Source: Centroberyx gerrardi
Lineage: Eukaryota > Chordata > Actinopteri > Beryciformes > Berycidae
Length of the DNA stretch: 64,000 nt
Assembly (NCBI RefSeq): GCF_048128805.1
Contig: NC_135997.1
Location: 5,892,116-5,956,115 of the forward strand
Direction: 5' to 3'
Under the pieces are notes generated by a model that was not told the DNA's origin, did no database searches, and saw only the letters and a program-made list of their open reading frames with translations. Positions 1 through 13,311 of the stretch are shown here, one piece after another. Every line of letters begins with the position of its first letter. Positions within the stretch are counted from its first letter, which is position 1. The translations under genes were made by a program, and so were the position numbers.

Positions 1-25
1 CACACACACACACACACACACACAC
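1..25 (+). repeat. (CA)n at the left edge
   Basis: Twelve CA units are cut by the window start. Confidence 0.95.
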
Positions 26-655
26 TGGCTAGCATGTGAATTAAAAGGCTGTGGTGAGTTTAAGTAGCAGCTACCTGGTTACATTGACGTAATTTAGCCA
101 CATCTGTAAACATGTGAATATTCCTCATGCTCACAAATCACTCCAAATGCTCTGAAAAAACAAAAATGACGCTCTAAATGTATAAAACAGGAATTTTAAC
201 AGTGCTTTGCACTGAGTTTACAAATGCACCCAATATTTTGAACCAAGAGAAAAGATAAAAAGGGATGATATCCAACCAGAAAGCTGTCAAGTAATACACA
301 CACGGTTCATTAACTGCAATGAATGAATGATGAATGATGTTAAAGCCTGAAGTGTGACTTAACGGGTTAATGAAATATGGATTAATAAACTTATCCTGAT
401 CCATCAATATCTTGATTTTAAAAAAAAAACCTTCTCTATATGAGTGAAGGGACAGACCCACATTGGCCAAAAAAAAATCCATGTACAGTGGGAATACTGG
501 CAAAGGAGAAGGATGCTGGAAGAGAGCTACATAACAGAAAGTGAGATAACGAGTGAGGGATAAGCTCAGGATTTTAGGATTTAGGAAGTTAAAAGTTACA
601 CAGATGCTTATGTGTGTGTGATGTAGTGTTAAAAAAACTGGTTTCTATACAGTAG

Positions 656-987
656 TAGTGCTGGGCGATATGGTTGAAATCAATATCACGATAATCACAA
701 GGATTTTTTTCTATATCGATATATTATAACGAAATGTACGCTCACATACGCAAAATCACATTAACTAAATTAATGTTCATCCCATTAAACCGAATGCTGA
801 TGTTAGGCGTGATGTCAAAACAAAACTGAAATTTTCAAGTAATATTCCTACCATACCTCATTTTGTCAGAGTTTTTAAATAAAATTTGCAGAATTGTGTG
901 TCACGATATCCCAAAATCACCACATCATGACGATACGATTCCACTGAAAGACGATAAAAGATCATATTGAATTATCGCCCGGCCCTA
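656..987. mobile_element. MITE-like element with GGGCGATA inverted ends
   Basis: The left end TAGTGCTGGGCGATA and the right end, read on the other strand, TAGGGCCGGGCGATA, form imperfect terminal inverted repeats about 332 bp apart. The interior is AT-rich and non-coding. The ends resemble hAT-type MITEs common in fish, but I see no clean target-site duplication. Confidence 0.6.
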
Positions 988-1413
988 TAGTCATATTAAA
1001 AAAAAAAAAAATCATTGGAAACTATTATTGAGAGCCAACTAATGTCACATCCACAAACTGCATGCCCAAAGATCTCCCGTTTCGCAGTGAGCCGTCCCGG
1101 AAGCGCCGACGACGCCCTACATGCCCCAGAATCAGCATGACAAGCTATTAATCACATCCAGTCATTTATCTGTCACAGTCCGCCCAAGTGTCACAGAATA
1201 AGGATGGACGATTTCCCTCAACACAGTCACACGGCACCTCTGGCTGTCTGCTCGCATGGCTGTCGCTGCCTCCAACTAAACGCTCCCACATTCGGCTCAT
1301 TCTGAAAGACATTCTGACTCACCTCTTGTACTTCAGTGGAGGATGATGTCACTCAGCTGATTTTAATGGAAGTGGTGCAGTCTAACACCTGACTAACACA
1401 GAGGAGTAGTGTG

Positions 1414-1538
1414 ATGGTGTGTGTGTGTGTGTGTTGGGTTGTGTGTGTGTGTGTGTCTCAGCTCTCCTCTTGCTTCCATTCAGTCTCTTTAGCAGCATCA
1501 GCACCAATGCAGCTTTTTTTTTTTTTTTTTTTTTTTTT
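1414..1538 (+). repeat. Two (GT)n runs and a poly-T of about 25
   Basis: GT runs lie at 1418-1434 and 1440-1457 and a T run at 1514-1538. Confidence 0.95.
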
Positions 1539-1786
1539 CTAACAAGTTTATTTTTACAGGCATGCACGTCCGTTGGGAAAAACAATCTGATCTGCAAAGT
1601 GAACACAGTGGTATTTTGAACAAAAATCAATGCACCATGCTTGCATGTGATTCTGGACAGAAAAATATATAAACGGCAGCAGATTTTAGACAATCAGACA
1701 GCGTGAAGAGCTGAGCGGCAGGTTAGTTGAGGCCGTTACGCGTACACTACTAGTGCAACATTTCATTTACACACACACACACGTTG

Positions 1787-2077
1787 GTATTTCCATAGTT
1801 GTGAGGATTTTCATTGACTATATTCATTGATTATATTCATTCTCTAAACCCTTACCGTTAATCTTAACCCTAACCTTAGCCTAAACCTAATCCTACTTCT
1901 AATCTTAACCCTAAACCAAAGCCCTAAACCTGAACTAACCTTACCCCAACCTAAACCTAATCTTAACCCTAAACCCAAATCGTAAACCTAAAATAGCCCC
2001 TTGTAGAAGTGAGGACCGGCAAAATGTCCTCACATTGGAGGATTTTCCTCAATTTGGTCCTCATAAGTACAGAAATA

Positions 2078-2078
<1 letters not shown>
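1787..2078. mobile_element. MITE-like repeat with telomere-like CCTAA-rich core
   Basis: The left end GTATTTCCATAGTTGTGAGGA and the right end read in reverse (GTATTTCTGTACTTATGAGGA) are inverted repeats of about 21 bp. Between them is a degenerate tract of cctaac/taaccc units (about 1850-1985). The right end continues into a CA microsatellite and the left end is preceded by a short one. Confidence 0.6.

Positions 2079-2079
<1 letters not shown>

Positions 2080-2127
<48 letters not shown>
2080..2127 (+). repeat. (AC)n, 48 bp
   Basis: A pure AC run adjoins the right end of the telomere-like MITE. Confidence 0.97.
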
Positions 2128-2129
<2 letters not shown>

Positions 2130-3379
2130 CATGTAAACAAACATCAGATTACATTATTTTGATCTGGGAATGACTCAAAACTCTAACAAATGTTCATTCA
2201 AACACTTTTTCTGTAGCTGCATAAACACTCTTGCGTTTCCCCCTCAAACAAAATGAGTCACTACCCGTAAATAAAACGCTGGTCCAAAATACTTAATCAT
2301 AATTATGAATCTATGTATAACCCAACACGAGTCACTGCTCGGGAGGCTGTTGGCCCGGGGTAAAACTGAGATGACGTTACATCAGGAAACAGTTCCCACA
2401 GCAGGCAGTGGTGTTATGATCCACCAAGAAAGGATATTATACTAAAACTTAGATGAAAACTAGGTGTTAAAAACCTCCTTTTAGCCTTTATTTTATCTTT
2501 ATGCAGAGTTTGTCCTTAAGGGCTTCCGTCGCCCAGTAGCTTTGCTGTGTGTGTTTACAAAATGCGTTTGCGTTGCGGTTGCTGTCACCCTCTAGTGGTC
2601 AGAAAAAATCGCTTAGTGTAGCTTTAAGTGGAGAATTTTTAGCTATTTTTACTGAAGGCTAAAAAATGTATATAAATACATAAATAAATAGAACTTCCGA
2701 TTTATTGTTTGTATTACAAAATATGTGTTTCAAACTTGTATCATTATACCTTTAAAAAGATACTAACCCTACCAAAAATATTAAACTGAAAAATATAGAA
2801 CTGAAATTAGATTAAAACTAAACATAAATAAATATATAGAATAATGTATATACAATATATATAATAATAATATATAAATAATAAAACAAAATAAGATTTA
2901 CAAAAAATCAACAAAAACAATCAAAAAAGACTAACTAAAACTAAACTGAAATTGAAATAAAAAATGTAAAACAAAAAATAAAGACTAATGAAAAATCCAA
3001 CCCTGTTAATACAATAACTGTGCTACCAAGCAGTGCTGCAGAGAATATATATGAGAAAAATAGTCATGAAAGGATATTTAAGGAATCCTCAGATCATTCT
3101 GCAGAGCTGTCTGGTCTGCAGAGAGAAGAGATCGGCCTCAGCAGCCTCCTAACTGTGATCCAGAAGTGGACAGTCACACCCCATTGGACTGTCTGTGCAG
3201 GCGTTTGCTCTGGCCAAATACCAATCGATTTTTGGAACGACAAAGTGGCCGGCACCCAGATTGTTATATCATCATTCATTGTTTCAGACCCATCCAGATT
3301 AATTTGATCACAGCAGGATAAAATCAGTCAATCTAGCTCTAATGTAGCTGTAATATTGTGTACGACATCATGTTCCAAT

Positions 3380-3461
3380 CCCACAAAAATAGGCGGGGAG
3401 GAGGAGAGGAGGGGGAGGGGGAGGTGGGGTTGGGGGGATGGGGGGGGGGGGGGGGGGGGGC
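3380..3461 (+). repeat. G-rich purine tract ending in poly-G of 21
   Basis: An almost pure gagg/ggggag tract ends in an unbroken G run at 3440-3460, a potential G-quadruplex. Confidence 0.9.
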
Positions 3462-3959
3462 AGTGTGGTGACAGGAGGCAGACAGGAGGTGCTGGGGAAA
3501 GAGCAGTGAGAAGTTTCACCAATCAATACATGCAAGTGAGGTTTTGGTACAATACTACAGTGTTTGCTGACAGTGTCTCAAAACACTGTCATTGTTTTGA
3601 AACCAACAAATGTCGTGCAGCAAAGCAGAGATCTGACAGCACTCAACCTCAGTGAAATATATTGATATTCTCTATGTGAACATGAAATGCACAATGTTGT
3701 TTTTTCCAAACCAAAGTTTGGAGAATCCATTTCAGGTTTCTTGTATCAAAGTTATTAACAATAGGAAAGGAGAGGTCCTCCATTTTTTTAAAACTTTACA
3801 TCTACATCTTCCATTTGAAATGGGCTCCTCATCCTCTTCTTCAAGAGCAAGGGGATCAATTGCTAACTTTCTCTTGTCACTTTTATTTTCAACGCTATCC
3901 CCCTTTTTACTTAAGGTTAGCTAGCTAACATTAATTAGATAGTTGCATAGCAAAGTCTT

Positions 3960-4488
3960 GTAAAATTTTGTGAAATTACGTATTGTGGACATGAATTATG
4001 TGAACATTATGTTCCTCCACCACAAATTAGATTATGTGACAATAGCATGAATTGGGCACATTTTCATCTGTTTGTCATGTGAGAAGGTTAGCTAATGGCT
4101 ACGTTTAGCCAGGTGAACAAGTTTGGTTAAGGTTATGGTTAGGTTTAGGCAAATAAAACTTAATGTTAGGGTTAGGGTTAGGGTTAGGTTTAGGTTTAGG
4201 TTTAGGGTTAAATAAGAAAAAAATAAGACTCACAGTAGAAATCTTTTGGTATGAGTTGGGAATCAAATCCAAGTTGTTGGAGTTGAAGGGAAATGTTTAC
4301 GCCTATCCACCACCTGACTACAACACCCTTACCTTCCACCACACTATTTCTTTGTCAGACCACTGCCTGTTTGTAGTCGTGCCTCACATAATCCTTTCAT
4401 GGTGGGGAAAACATATTTCTCTCACTTTTCCTGCATGGAGCACGTATTTGCATTTTAAGACATTGTACTAATTTCACAACATTTCAGA
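3960..4488. mobile_element. Possible inverted-repeat element containing a TTAGGG tract
   Basis: The left end GTAAAATTTTGTGAAATTA matches the reversed right end CTGAAATGTTGTGAAATTA. The interior holds ttagggttaggg and ttaggt units at about 4160-4210. The element class is not recognised. Confidence 0.4.
4160..4212 (+). repeat. Interstitial telomere-like tract (TTAGGG/TTAGGT)
   Basis: Four near-perfect TTAGGG units are followed by TTTAGG variants. It lies inside ordinary sequence, so it is not a chromosome end. Confidence 0.85.
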
Positions 4489-5507
4489 AGATCAGGCTCC
4501 AATGAGAATAATAGAAGGCTCTTTGCTCCTCTTTATGCTCTTGCTATGTTACTAGCGGCGCTCACAGCTGCGCCTCATATTTGAGCAGGAGAAAAAACCA
4601 TGCTATATGATAATGACCTAAAGGTCCACAATAAAGTGTCCCACCGCACAGTGAAAAGCTCTAGACCCGTATCCTCCATCGCTTTGCCACCAGACTTCAT
4701 GGCTGAGCGACCACGATGTGGGATACTTGTGTGTGGGTTATTGTTCCTGCTCCCACCGCCACCTGAGACGAGCTCTGCTGTGCGCAGGGCGTCTACAACC
4801 CATGATGTGACAATAAGGTGGTTGAGCAGACTTGTACTCTCTCCTGGGAAACCATCTGTGCCCTCCAAGAGTTCAACTCCAGCTTCTACTATGCTGTGAC
4901 ATAGTGCTGTGACTCTCTTTCTATCCTCACTTATGATCTGAAAACCAATAGAGTGAAGAGGACAGACGCCTATAATGGAGCAAATGTTTAAAATCCTATA
5001 GAAAATCAACTGCATGTCCTAAATGCTGGTAATGCTACTAGGCAGAAATGTGCTTTTGTTCAGTTAAAGCATCCCACTGAGCATCCCACTTGTTTGAAAT
5101 GCATCTAAATGGTTTATGGATATCTAGGCTAAAATTTTTGTGAAAGTTTAAAAGTGACTGTTTAGTAAAACATCTAAGTCTTCTGGGGTAAATGACAAAA
5201 ATAAAGCATTGTCTTGTACACATGGACTTCTCTGGTGCATATTTTTGATAATTACAGCTGTTCATCCATCCTTTAAATTTGTAATAATGTATTTACTGCT
5301 TTGTGTAAAACTGGGCTATACCTAGCCAAAAAAAAAGAAAGAAAAAGAGAGAAAGCTAAAGCATAGACACAACGCTGAAATGGCGTCTAGTGCTCAGAGG
5401 GATAACTCCAAAATTCAACCCCAAAGCACCAAAAGCATGTCTTTTTTTGGTCTGAATTGATTGAAGTTAGGCTTCGTCAGGTTCAAACAATGATGTCAAG
5501 TCCCATC

Positions 5508-5650
5508 CAGCTCAGTGGCCTTGTGGGTAGACTTACCATCGCTGCGACTGAGAGTTTGTGAGGTCAGTTCCTAGTTACATCACCGCCTGGCACTCAACCT
5601 CATAAAATTGCCCTAGGAGGAAATCGGTCCAGCAGACTAGGGCTCTGCCT
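5508..5650 (+). repeat. Decayed tRNA-derived SINE-like sequence
   Basis: The segment agctcagtggccttgtgg resembles an RNA polymerase III A box, and gaggtcagttcctagtta about 45 bp later resembles a B box, as in tRNA-derived SINE heads. It is too degenerate to be a tRNA gene. Confidence 0.4.
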
Positions 5651-8054
5651 GGGTTTGTACGTACAGTATCATGTAAAAATAGATAAAGACCAACACCCGT
5701 GTGCATACACTTCATAAGGTCTCCAACTTTACAGTTCAAAGTGCTGGCAAATGTTTGAAATCACTTAATTTGGTGTTTCAAGACATTCACTTAAATGGCT
5801 TTCCAATGCGCATCGCCATGTGTCGGAGCTTGTGCCACAAAGCACCATTTCTGTGTGTAAAAGCACTCAACAAATGTTACTGTTAGGAAAAGTTCAGCTG
5901 TCACAACTATTCGGAATACGAACACTTGTCTGACAGCGCAGCGTCAGTGGGGAACAAAGTGAGTAGAAAATACTACCGCAAATTGCACTCACTGTCATGT
6001 TGGGATGATGTTAATGAGCACGTCTGAACGAATATAAAACAGTCTACATGCTGATCGAAGCTATAGCCACGTCACCGGGAATCGCAGCGGGCCAGAACAA
6101 CACTAATATCTTCAGATGCCTCTCAATTGAGTCACTGATTTAGCCCTAACCCATTTCCAAATGAGCGTCTGGCAGGACCCTTGTTGTCAAGGCAGATAGG
6201 ATGACTGCACAGAGTTGTGGACAAACGGTGAGGGCGTTGAGCTGCAAACAGAGTGAAAATGACCAAGAGAGACAGAGAGAGATACCGAGAGAGAGACGGA
6301 GATGGAAGGAGGCACTGCACTGGCTTCTGCAGCTCTCACACACTTGGCATCTCCGTGTTGTCGTTTTTGTTTTGCAAGGATGATTCTGCTATGAATCAGC
6401 CTGTGACCTACATCTAAGCACCCGGGCTTAGAGAAAATTGAATAGATATCATTAGTTGCCTGCTCCCATCCACTTGTTCCAAATTACAGCCATTTAATAG
6501 CGCTCCTTCAGGGAGGCTCCAGCCCGGCTGTTGAGGTAGAGTGCATGCGATTGTGTGTGTGTCTGTCTGCCTGGCTGTAGGTTTGCCTGTATGTGCATGT
6601 GTGAATGCAAATGTGTGTGCATTTGACTGGTCACAATGTACGCATTATGTATACCTTAGTGAGTTGGAGAACTATGATAAAAGTAAAGCATGAGATTCTT
6701 ATTTTACACTCTTATTTTTTCTATTTTTAACACATTTTAGAAAGGCAATTGACCCAAGTCAAGTGACTGAAATATCTCAGCTTTCCAAATGTCCCTCCAT
6801 GACTTTTCCTAGACCCGCTTCCTGTCCAAAATCATGCAAGGAAATAGTTATAATTATAACTATAATTATATTTACCCTCTTCAATTGATGGCTTGTTGGC
6901 CTTCTCCTAATCCTTTAAATCCATTGGCCTTTCTATTGTTAACTTCAACTCACTTGAAACCCAAATCTCTAAGAGACAAGAAAGAAATGTGTGTGGTGGA
7001 TTTTGAGCTGATTTAAATGCAGAGAAAGAAGAAAACAAAAGACCAAATCCAAGATTAAGTTGACCCCAAAAAGATCATAGCGCTTGACCCACTGGGTTTC
7101 AGTTCATAACAGTTCACGGATAAATAGAAAAATCAAAGTTGCATTAAACTGCTGGGAAAGGCACGCTAACCCTCAGCCTCAGGAACTGAGCGGCACATTT
7201 TCATTTCAGGACCAATGAATTATCATAATGAGCCATCCGTGTATGATGATGTGTATGGATGACAAACATGCTGTTGCGAGCTTCCCAGAGGCGCCGTGTA
7301 GATACGCTGCATGTCTTCGTGTGAGTACGCTTTATAGTTGAGTGAATGATTCTGTATAATGTGCACTCCTAGAAAGACTATTTTTTTCCGCTCGATAGGG
7401 GGGGAGGCGGCCGCACTCACAAAGCCCAAGTTCAAACAACAAAATTGTACGTGAACCCATCTAATACAGTTGCTGTTGTTCAGAGTGAGCCTGTGGTCTG
7501 AAGCCCGGGCACAGCGCTGGAGTCCAGGAATGGAATAAAATTGAATTTGGGGGAACTGTGATCATGTTTCCACAGCACTTCCAAACACTAAACTACCCCT
7601 AGATCCAAATATAAACTCACTCTCTCTCTTTCTCTCTCACCAACCCTAGTTCTGGCTTTTTCTCTTACTCACATACATCAGACACACAAACACACACACA
7701 CATACACATACACACACTCTCTCCTCTGCGCTGCATTCAGTCTGAGCTGGCAGCTTCCAACCCCCCAGCTAGTAAAGCGACAAGGGCAGCAAACAACAAC
7801 GATAACAACACATCTCTGCACATGCAAGCAAGGACCCTGCCTGTCTCCATTGCAGGCCGCTATAGGATTCGGTAGCCATTGTCGTGGGTTCCTGAGCTGA
7901 ACAGTGATTGGCCACTGACTCTGCCAAACCTCTGCCAACACTGAACAATCCTCCAACTTGCTGTTAAACCCAAAGAAAACCCCAAAAACATCGTTCCTAT
8001 CACTCAGATTTTAAGTTAAATTGATACTTGACCCTGCAAACATACCCTACGGAT

Positions 8055-8245
8055 TTGGAATCACGTCACACAAATGGCAGGAATCAGATCCAGATCACCA
8101 CCAAAATCTAATCAATTGTTCCTTGGCCCAAGGCCTATCTGTCCACCAAATCTAACAGAAATCCATTCAGAGGTTTTTGAGATATCCTGCTGACGGACAG
8201 ACAAACAAACTAAGTAACAGGGACAAAAACATAACCTCTTGGATG
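8055..8245 (-). repeat. Dispersed repeat, copy 1 (reverse orientation)
   Basis: Read on the minus strand it has the order agaggttatg, then tttgtctgtc, then cagcaggatatctcaaa, then gattttggtggtgatctgg. The same order occurs on the plus strand at 44786-44970. It is a fish-type dispersed repeat whose class I cannot assign. Confidence 0.65.
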
Positions 8246-8278
8246 CAAAACTCAAATAAATAAATGACAGGAGAAATT

Positions 8279-8301
8279 GTGTGTGTGTGTGTGTGTGTGT
8301 G
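8279..8301 (+). repeat. (GT)n, 23 bp
   Basis: A pure GT run lies next to the dispersed repeat at 8055-8245. Confidence 0.95.
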
Positions 8302-8759
8302 CTATGGTATAAAAACTGCAATGCTGTATCAAAAATAAATAAAATTACCAAACTTCTGAAATATAGTTGAAAAATCACTGAAAACAGCTGGAAAAACAAA
8401 TTGGATCAAGTGAAAGTTCAACAGATAAGTGACTGAATTGAAACGCAACCCCACTTTCCTCAATCCTACCACATCGGTTACAATTTGTTGTGGGCGGGTT
8501 AGTTGATATTTCCAGTTGGTTAACAAATGGTAGCAAAGCTTCCAGTAGAACCACAGTAGAATCACATGAGTATCTGTAGGTTCAGTGATTCGGGAAGATC
8601 TTTATTTTCTGCTAGATACAAGAAAAAAAAAAACGGAGAGCAAGAATAACACATAATGACCTTTGGAAATGATACTCTTTGAAGCAATCTGCCACCTCCA
8701 TAATCCTCAAATGAGCAAAGTCAGGATGCAATTGTGAATAAGAGGAACTGAGCTTGCAC

Positions 8760-8779
8760 CCACACACACACACACACAC

Positions 8780-8815
<36 letters not shown>

Positions 8816-8826
8816 ACACACACACA
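8760..8826 (+). repeat. (CA)n, about 67 bp, with single interruptions
   Basis: The CA run has two AACA breaks and one GCAC break. Confidence 0.97.
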
Positions 8827-9025
8827 TACATGTCCTTTTCCACTCCCTCAGTTATATAACCTTAATGCAAGAGACAGCTTGACTAAGACATCCCAGGCCC
8901 ATCTTGTGATCGCCGTTTAATTCAGCATGCTGTGGAATTCATTCATTCATTACCATGTTGAGTTGATGACCTGTGTGTCAGGGAGATGAATCATGTGGAA
9001 AGGAGGAACTGGCCTAGGGGAGGAC

Positions 9026-9028
<3 letters not shown>

Positions 9029-9072
<44 letters not shown>
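9029..9072 (+). repeat. (GT)n, 44 bp
   Basis: A pure GT run; the overlapping open frames here are artefacts of it. Confidence 0.97.
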
Positions 9073-9073
<1 letters not shown>

Positions 9074-9319
9074 TGGACGCGAGCTGTTGCTGCCCGTCTC
9101 CCTCCCTGCCTGCCGTTTTACATTTACTATATCCCTGCAAACCCACACACACACTCAAATACAATACAATAGACACCGTATTCCTGCTTATGCATCCATC
9201 TCTCTGTTTGGTGTGTGTGTGCAGCAATGCATGTACTTTTGTGCAGCGCGTTAACACAAGTAGATAGTAATTGTGATGCCCCCCCACACACACACACACA
9301 CACCCCGCCCACCCCCATT

Positions 9320-9470
9320 TCCCGCGTTGGGGGAGCAACAGGCGCTCAGGTTCCTGCGTGGCAGATGCACGCGGTGAGACGCAGGGCTCCCAGAGGCCTT
9401 TGCCGCGGCGTGCAGGCGGTGCGGCGCGGCGCCGACAGCCGGGCAACCGAGTCGACGGTGACAAATAGTA
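9320..9470. other. CpG-rich block, no gene assigned
   Basis: The stretch gccgcggcgtgcaggcggtg and its surroundings have the densest CpG content in the left third. CA runs flank it at 9285-9303 and 9609-9633. No splice-flanked conserved exon is evident. Confidence 0.4.
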
Positions 9471-10524
9471 GTGGACTTGTTCCGCCCCAGCAACTCGCAT
9501 CTCCCCCCTCCCCCACCCACATCTCCTCGTCCATCTCTTTTCCCCTCAATGACACATACACAGAGATTGGAGGCGCGGCCCATCAACTGCTCCTGGCTGG
9601 AAAAAAAAACACACACACACACACACACACACAAAAAAAAACAAAAAAACTGCAGAAATATTACGCACTGTCACTTTCCACCCTGCCTGAATGTGAGGAA
9701 AGGGGGGGAAAGTCACGAGGAACTAGAGAAAGGTGAAGCGATATGGAGGTAGATTCCCCTGGCTGTCAATTACAGTGTGTGGTACAAGTTCAGTATATTG
9801 ATCCGTGAATGACCGGGGATTAGACAATTGTCCTCCTAGTGTATGTGTGTGTGTGTTGCTGCACATGTAGTTATGCCTGCAATTGAGAGTCAACCCCAAT
9901 AAGATCAAGACCAAAATTTCAGAATCCCAATGCAATTACCTCTTCAAGAAATAGAAAAATCCATGAAAGAAATATATCCTGTTCTGAGGAGGGAGAACGC
10001 CCCGGAATACTGAGTTCATTATTTTGCCAATATTGTGGCCCCTTCACACACCCCAAGGGGACTCTGCATCACCGCTGCTCAGTCAAACAGGAAGATTAGA
10101 AAGAGAAGGTCCACCAACAGATATAACCGTTACATCTGTTGACCACAAAATAATCAAATACAACAGTTGAATAGCATGCTGGTGTGCTCCATCTACACTA
10201 CTGCCTGAGTTAGATACCCTTTATTGTTTTGTATTGTACCATGTTTTTCATAGCCGATAGAAGAGGAAGTGATCGTTGTAGTACTTCTCAAGTGATTTTA
10301 GTCATTTCTCAGCAGCAAAGCCTTTCAATGACACCTAAAATCCATTGATGAACATTTTTATTATCCGCTTTAAAAATCTTTACATATGTATATATACTGT
10401 ATATAATGTATCTTGGGCCCTCACACGGTCTAGTTGACTTCAACAAGATAAATCAAGTGCACCACCAGCATTTAAATTATAAATATTTAATACCATATTT
10501 TACATAGGCCTACATAAATTTCTA

Positions 10525-10928
10525 CAAGCACGCTGCCTAATGTCCTGCCATAACCACCTTGTTATATTAATCATAACCAGTTATGCTATTGAGGTCATTA
10601 ATAAAGCCAACTGATGCATTAATTAGCAAATATTTCTATGTCAACATTCTTGTTTTCACATAACACATGAGCGGTATTAATATCAACTCTGCATCTTAAA
10701 GCATCAAGGAGATAAGGATGAGTTTACCTCATTAGTATGCAAATGTATGCAGCGAGGTGCTCCAAAATGTAATCAGATCATCTACTCTATAACCTGTGGT
10801 GTAAGTGTTTAGTTTCTGTCATGTATTATCATGCATCATGGTGGTGGGACATAACAAGAGGCCTCAGAACTGATTGATTAGACTTAAAAAGTTAGGCAAA
10901 ATAAAGTGAAACTCTTTTCTGTTCCTAG
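10525..10928 (+). repeat. Three-copy dispersed repeat, copy A
   Basis: It shares long blocks with 22051-22440, including gcggtattaatat, ctctataacctgtggtgtaag and aggcctcagaactgattgat. It starts with the block gctgcctaatgtcc that copy C also has. It has no open reading frame. Confidence 0.75.
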
Positions 10929-11138
10929 TTTCTACCATGTTTTCAGTTATTGTGTTCAGAAGACGACCTGATGTCCCATAAACCAAGGTGGCGGGATGGA
11001 AAAATATAGTTTTTGCCCAGGTCACATGGCTCCAACCTCACCAACTGCTTTTCATTCCCCCTTAGTCAAAGCTTCATATTTGGCCACCCATCTGTGAATG
11101 CAACCTGCCTTCATCCACAATGAGCCACACCCTGAACG

Positions 11139-11180
11139 CCCCCCCCCCCCCCCCCCCCCCCCGCCCCGCCCCGCCCCCCT
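11139..11180 (+). repeat. Poly-C of 24, then C-rich tract
   Basis: An unbroken C run at 11139-11162 is followed by ccgccccgcccc units. Confidence 0.95.
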
Positions 11181-12315
11181 GCCTCCCCCCTTTTAGACGA
11201 AGATCAAAAAACCAGCTGGTCAAACCACCTTGGAGGAGGTCTGAACACCTCCGGACTCACAATCTCCTGTGCCTGGGACGTGACCCGGAACAGGCTGGGA
11301 TGGAGAGCCAGATGTTGAGGCGCTACGCTTCATGAGGCGGGCAAACATGAAATGAGCATGAGTGAGCAGGCGAGCGACTGAGTGAGTGATGTATGCGATG
11401 TACGCCGCTGTATTTGCATGCAGAGGGATAAGAGCCTCCGACTCTCCTGTCAGCATAGGAGCTTTACCCCGAAGTGCATCCTTGTAGTCGCTTCTCTACA
11501 GCGGCACCAGTGACATCTTCTAAAAGCTGAGACAGGGAGGTAGGCAGCTCAGTAAGAGGTTTTATTTCATAGCGCTCATGGAGCTCCTCAGTATTAGTCG
11601 GCGGGGAGCTTGAAAGCTGCCGAGGCTCAAAGTCTCTCACTTCGCTGAGCCAGTCACTCTCGAATTGGAGAAAATGTAAATGACTTACATAATCAGCAAA
11701 CCCCCCTCCCAAAAAATGTGAAGTCAGCGCTTAATAACAGCCTTGATAACTGTGTAAAAATAGCCAAATATAATCAGTCATGTTCAGCAAGTCAATTTAC
11801 AGTTTGACCAAGCGAGCAGAAGAAAACTGACAATTTATGTATCATCTTTTGCTGCATAATGAGGCTTATCCCTGACCAAGTGTCATGTTCATCATGTGCT
11901 TTGGGTAGTGGCTCCATTTTTCTTAGTGTGTGTTAATCCATTTGTGCATATTGTGGATTTCAATATGGTGAAACCCATTATAAGCGTATGAGTTGTATTG
12001 TAAAAGTGTATTGTGTATTGAGTGTATTGTAAAAAATGTATAGTGTGTGTGTGACTATGCATACTTTTGGCCAATATATGGCTGTACAAGGACAACATTT
12101 CTTATAAGGGCAGACAGTGAGAAAACCCTCCTGATAGTGTGTAGATTTATTTCACGATTACAGTGGAATTTTATTTTCTCCACGCTGGATTTTTCAATTA
12201 ATTTCAATTTCAGCTGGCAGACCTTGACAGCCAAAACAAAAGCTTTTTTCCATTTTATTGAGACAGATTGGCCAAGAGTGTTGCTGCCATCTACAGACTA
12301 AAGATTACAATTGTC

Positions 12316-12351
12316 CACACACACACACACACACACACATACACACACACA
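12316..12351 (+). repeat. (CA)n, 36 bp
   Basis: The CA run has one TACA break. Confidence 0.95.
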
Positions 12352-12638
12352 GAGTAATGTAAACAGCCAAGGTCTTGAATGAAAATGAAATGTCCTGAGA
12401 TTTCTGTGCGCAGTAACACAGTAGAGACAGTTGAGATGCAGAGTATGAAGAGCGTGCGGATAAACATGAGAGCAGATTAGGTTTGCAGCCGCAGAATTCA
12501 CCTGTATTGGCTTACTGAAAGTCACAGTTGTAGCTGTGAAGGTTTATGCATAGGGTTCAGAGCACTAATAAAGTATTCTGCACACAGAATTACCTATAGT
12601 CCTTCCTCGAGAACACAATCTCGCTCTTTTTCTGTAGT

Positions 12639-12660
12639 ACACACACACACACACACACAC
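12639..12660 (+). repeat. (AC)n, 22 bp
   Basis: A pure AC run. Confidence 0.95.
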
Positions 12661-13311
12661 TGCTGTACCCTTGGCTTCCTCTGCCTTTGGGTGACCCTGG
12701 GACTGAATGCCTGCGTGTTCCTCCTGTCACCGGCTGCAGACAAACTATACCGCTGTTCCCCATTGCCTATTTGTCCTGTAGCCACAGAAATCAAATCACC
12801 TCCCGGGGAAAAAGGGGAAGGTGAAGGGTGTGCGAGGGCCCCCACTCAAAATAGCAGACCTCGCCGCTCGCCGGGCCAGCAGGCCAAGACGCGGGGTGTG
12901 TGACATGTGCATCGAGCGGGACAACTGCTGAGCGAGTATCGGGGAGATATTTTGGAAATGTCGTGCTCTAGCATTATTAGCGTGCCGCCTGTGTCGGCCC
13001 GTACGCGAAGTGTCACGGTAAGCTGGCGGAACAGGCAGCGAGGCCTGGCTAGCAAGTTGGACAGAGATTTATTAGGGTTTTCACCAGCAGGACACAATTG
13101 CTTCTGACACACCGGTCGTTTAAAGGCTCGTCATTATTTCTGTCAGCTATTTAAAGGCAAATTCAGGCAACAAGCAAAGGCGATGACTGTTTGTGTCAAG
13201 AGCGGGGCAGAAGACTTGCATTCCACAGATGTCTGTACCTTGGAAAAGTGCCCTATTAAACTCGCCATGTGTTGAACTACTTTCACTCCGATGGAAATGT
13301 TCACTGCTGAA

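Noticed and set aside
4160..4212. TTAGGG tract as a chromosome end
   Set aside because: Only a few units, embedded in unique sequence and inside a likely transposon.
4575..5015. 146-codon open frame on the minus strand
   Set aside because: An overlapping open frame exists on the plus strand and the sequence resembles no family; probably repeat or chance.
5508..5590. Functional tRNA gene
   Set aside because: A- and B-box-like words are present but no cloverleaf or anticodon arm can be built; a SINE relic is more likely.
8991..9736. Several overlapping open frames of 70-173 codons on both strands
   Set aside because: They read through GT/CA microsatellites (runs of CV or HT), a known artefact.
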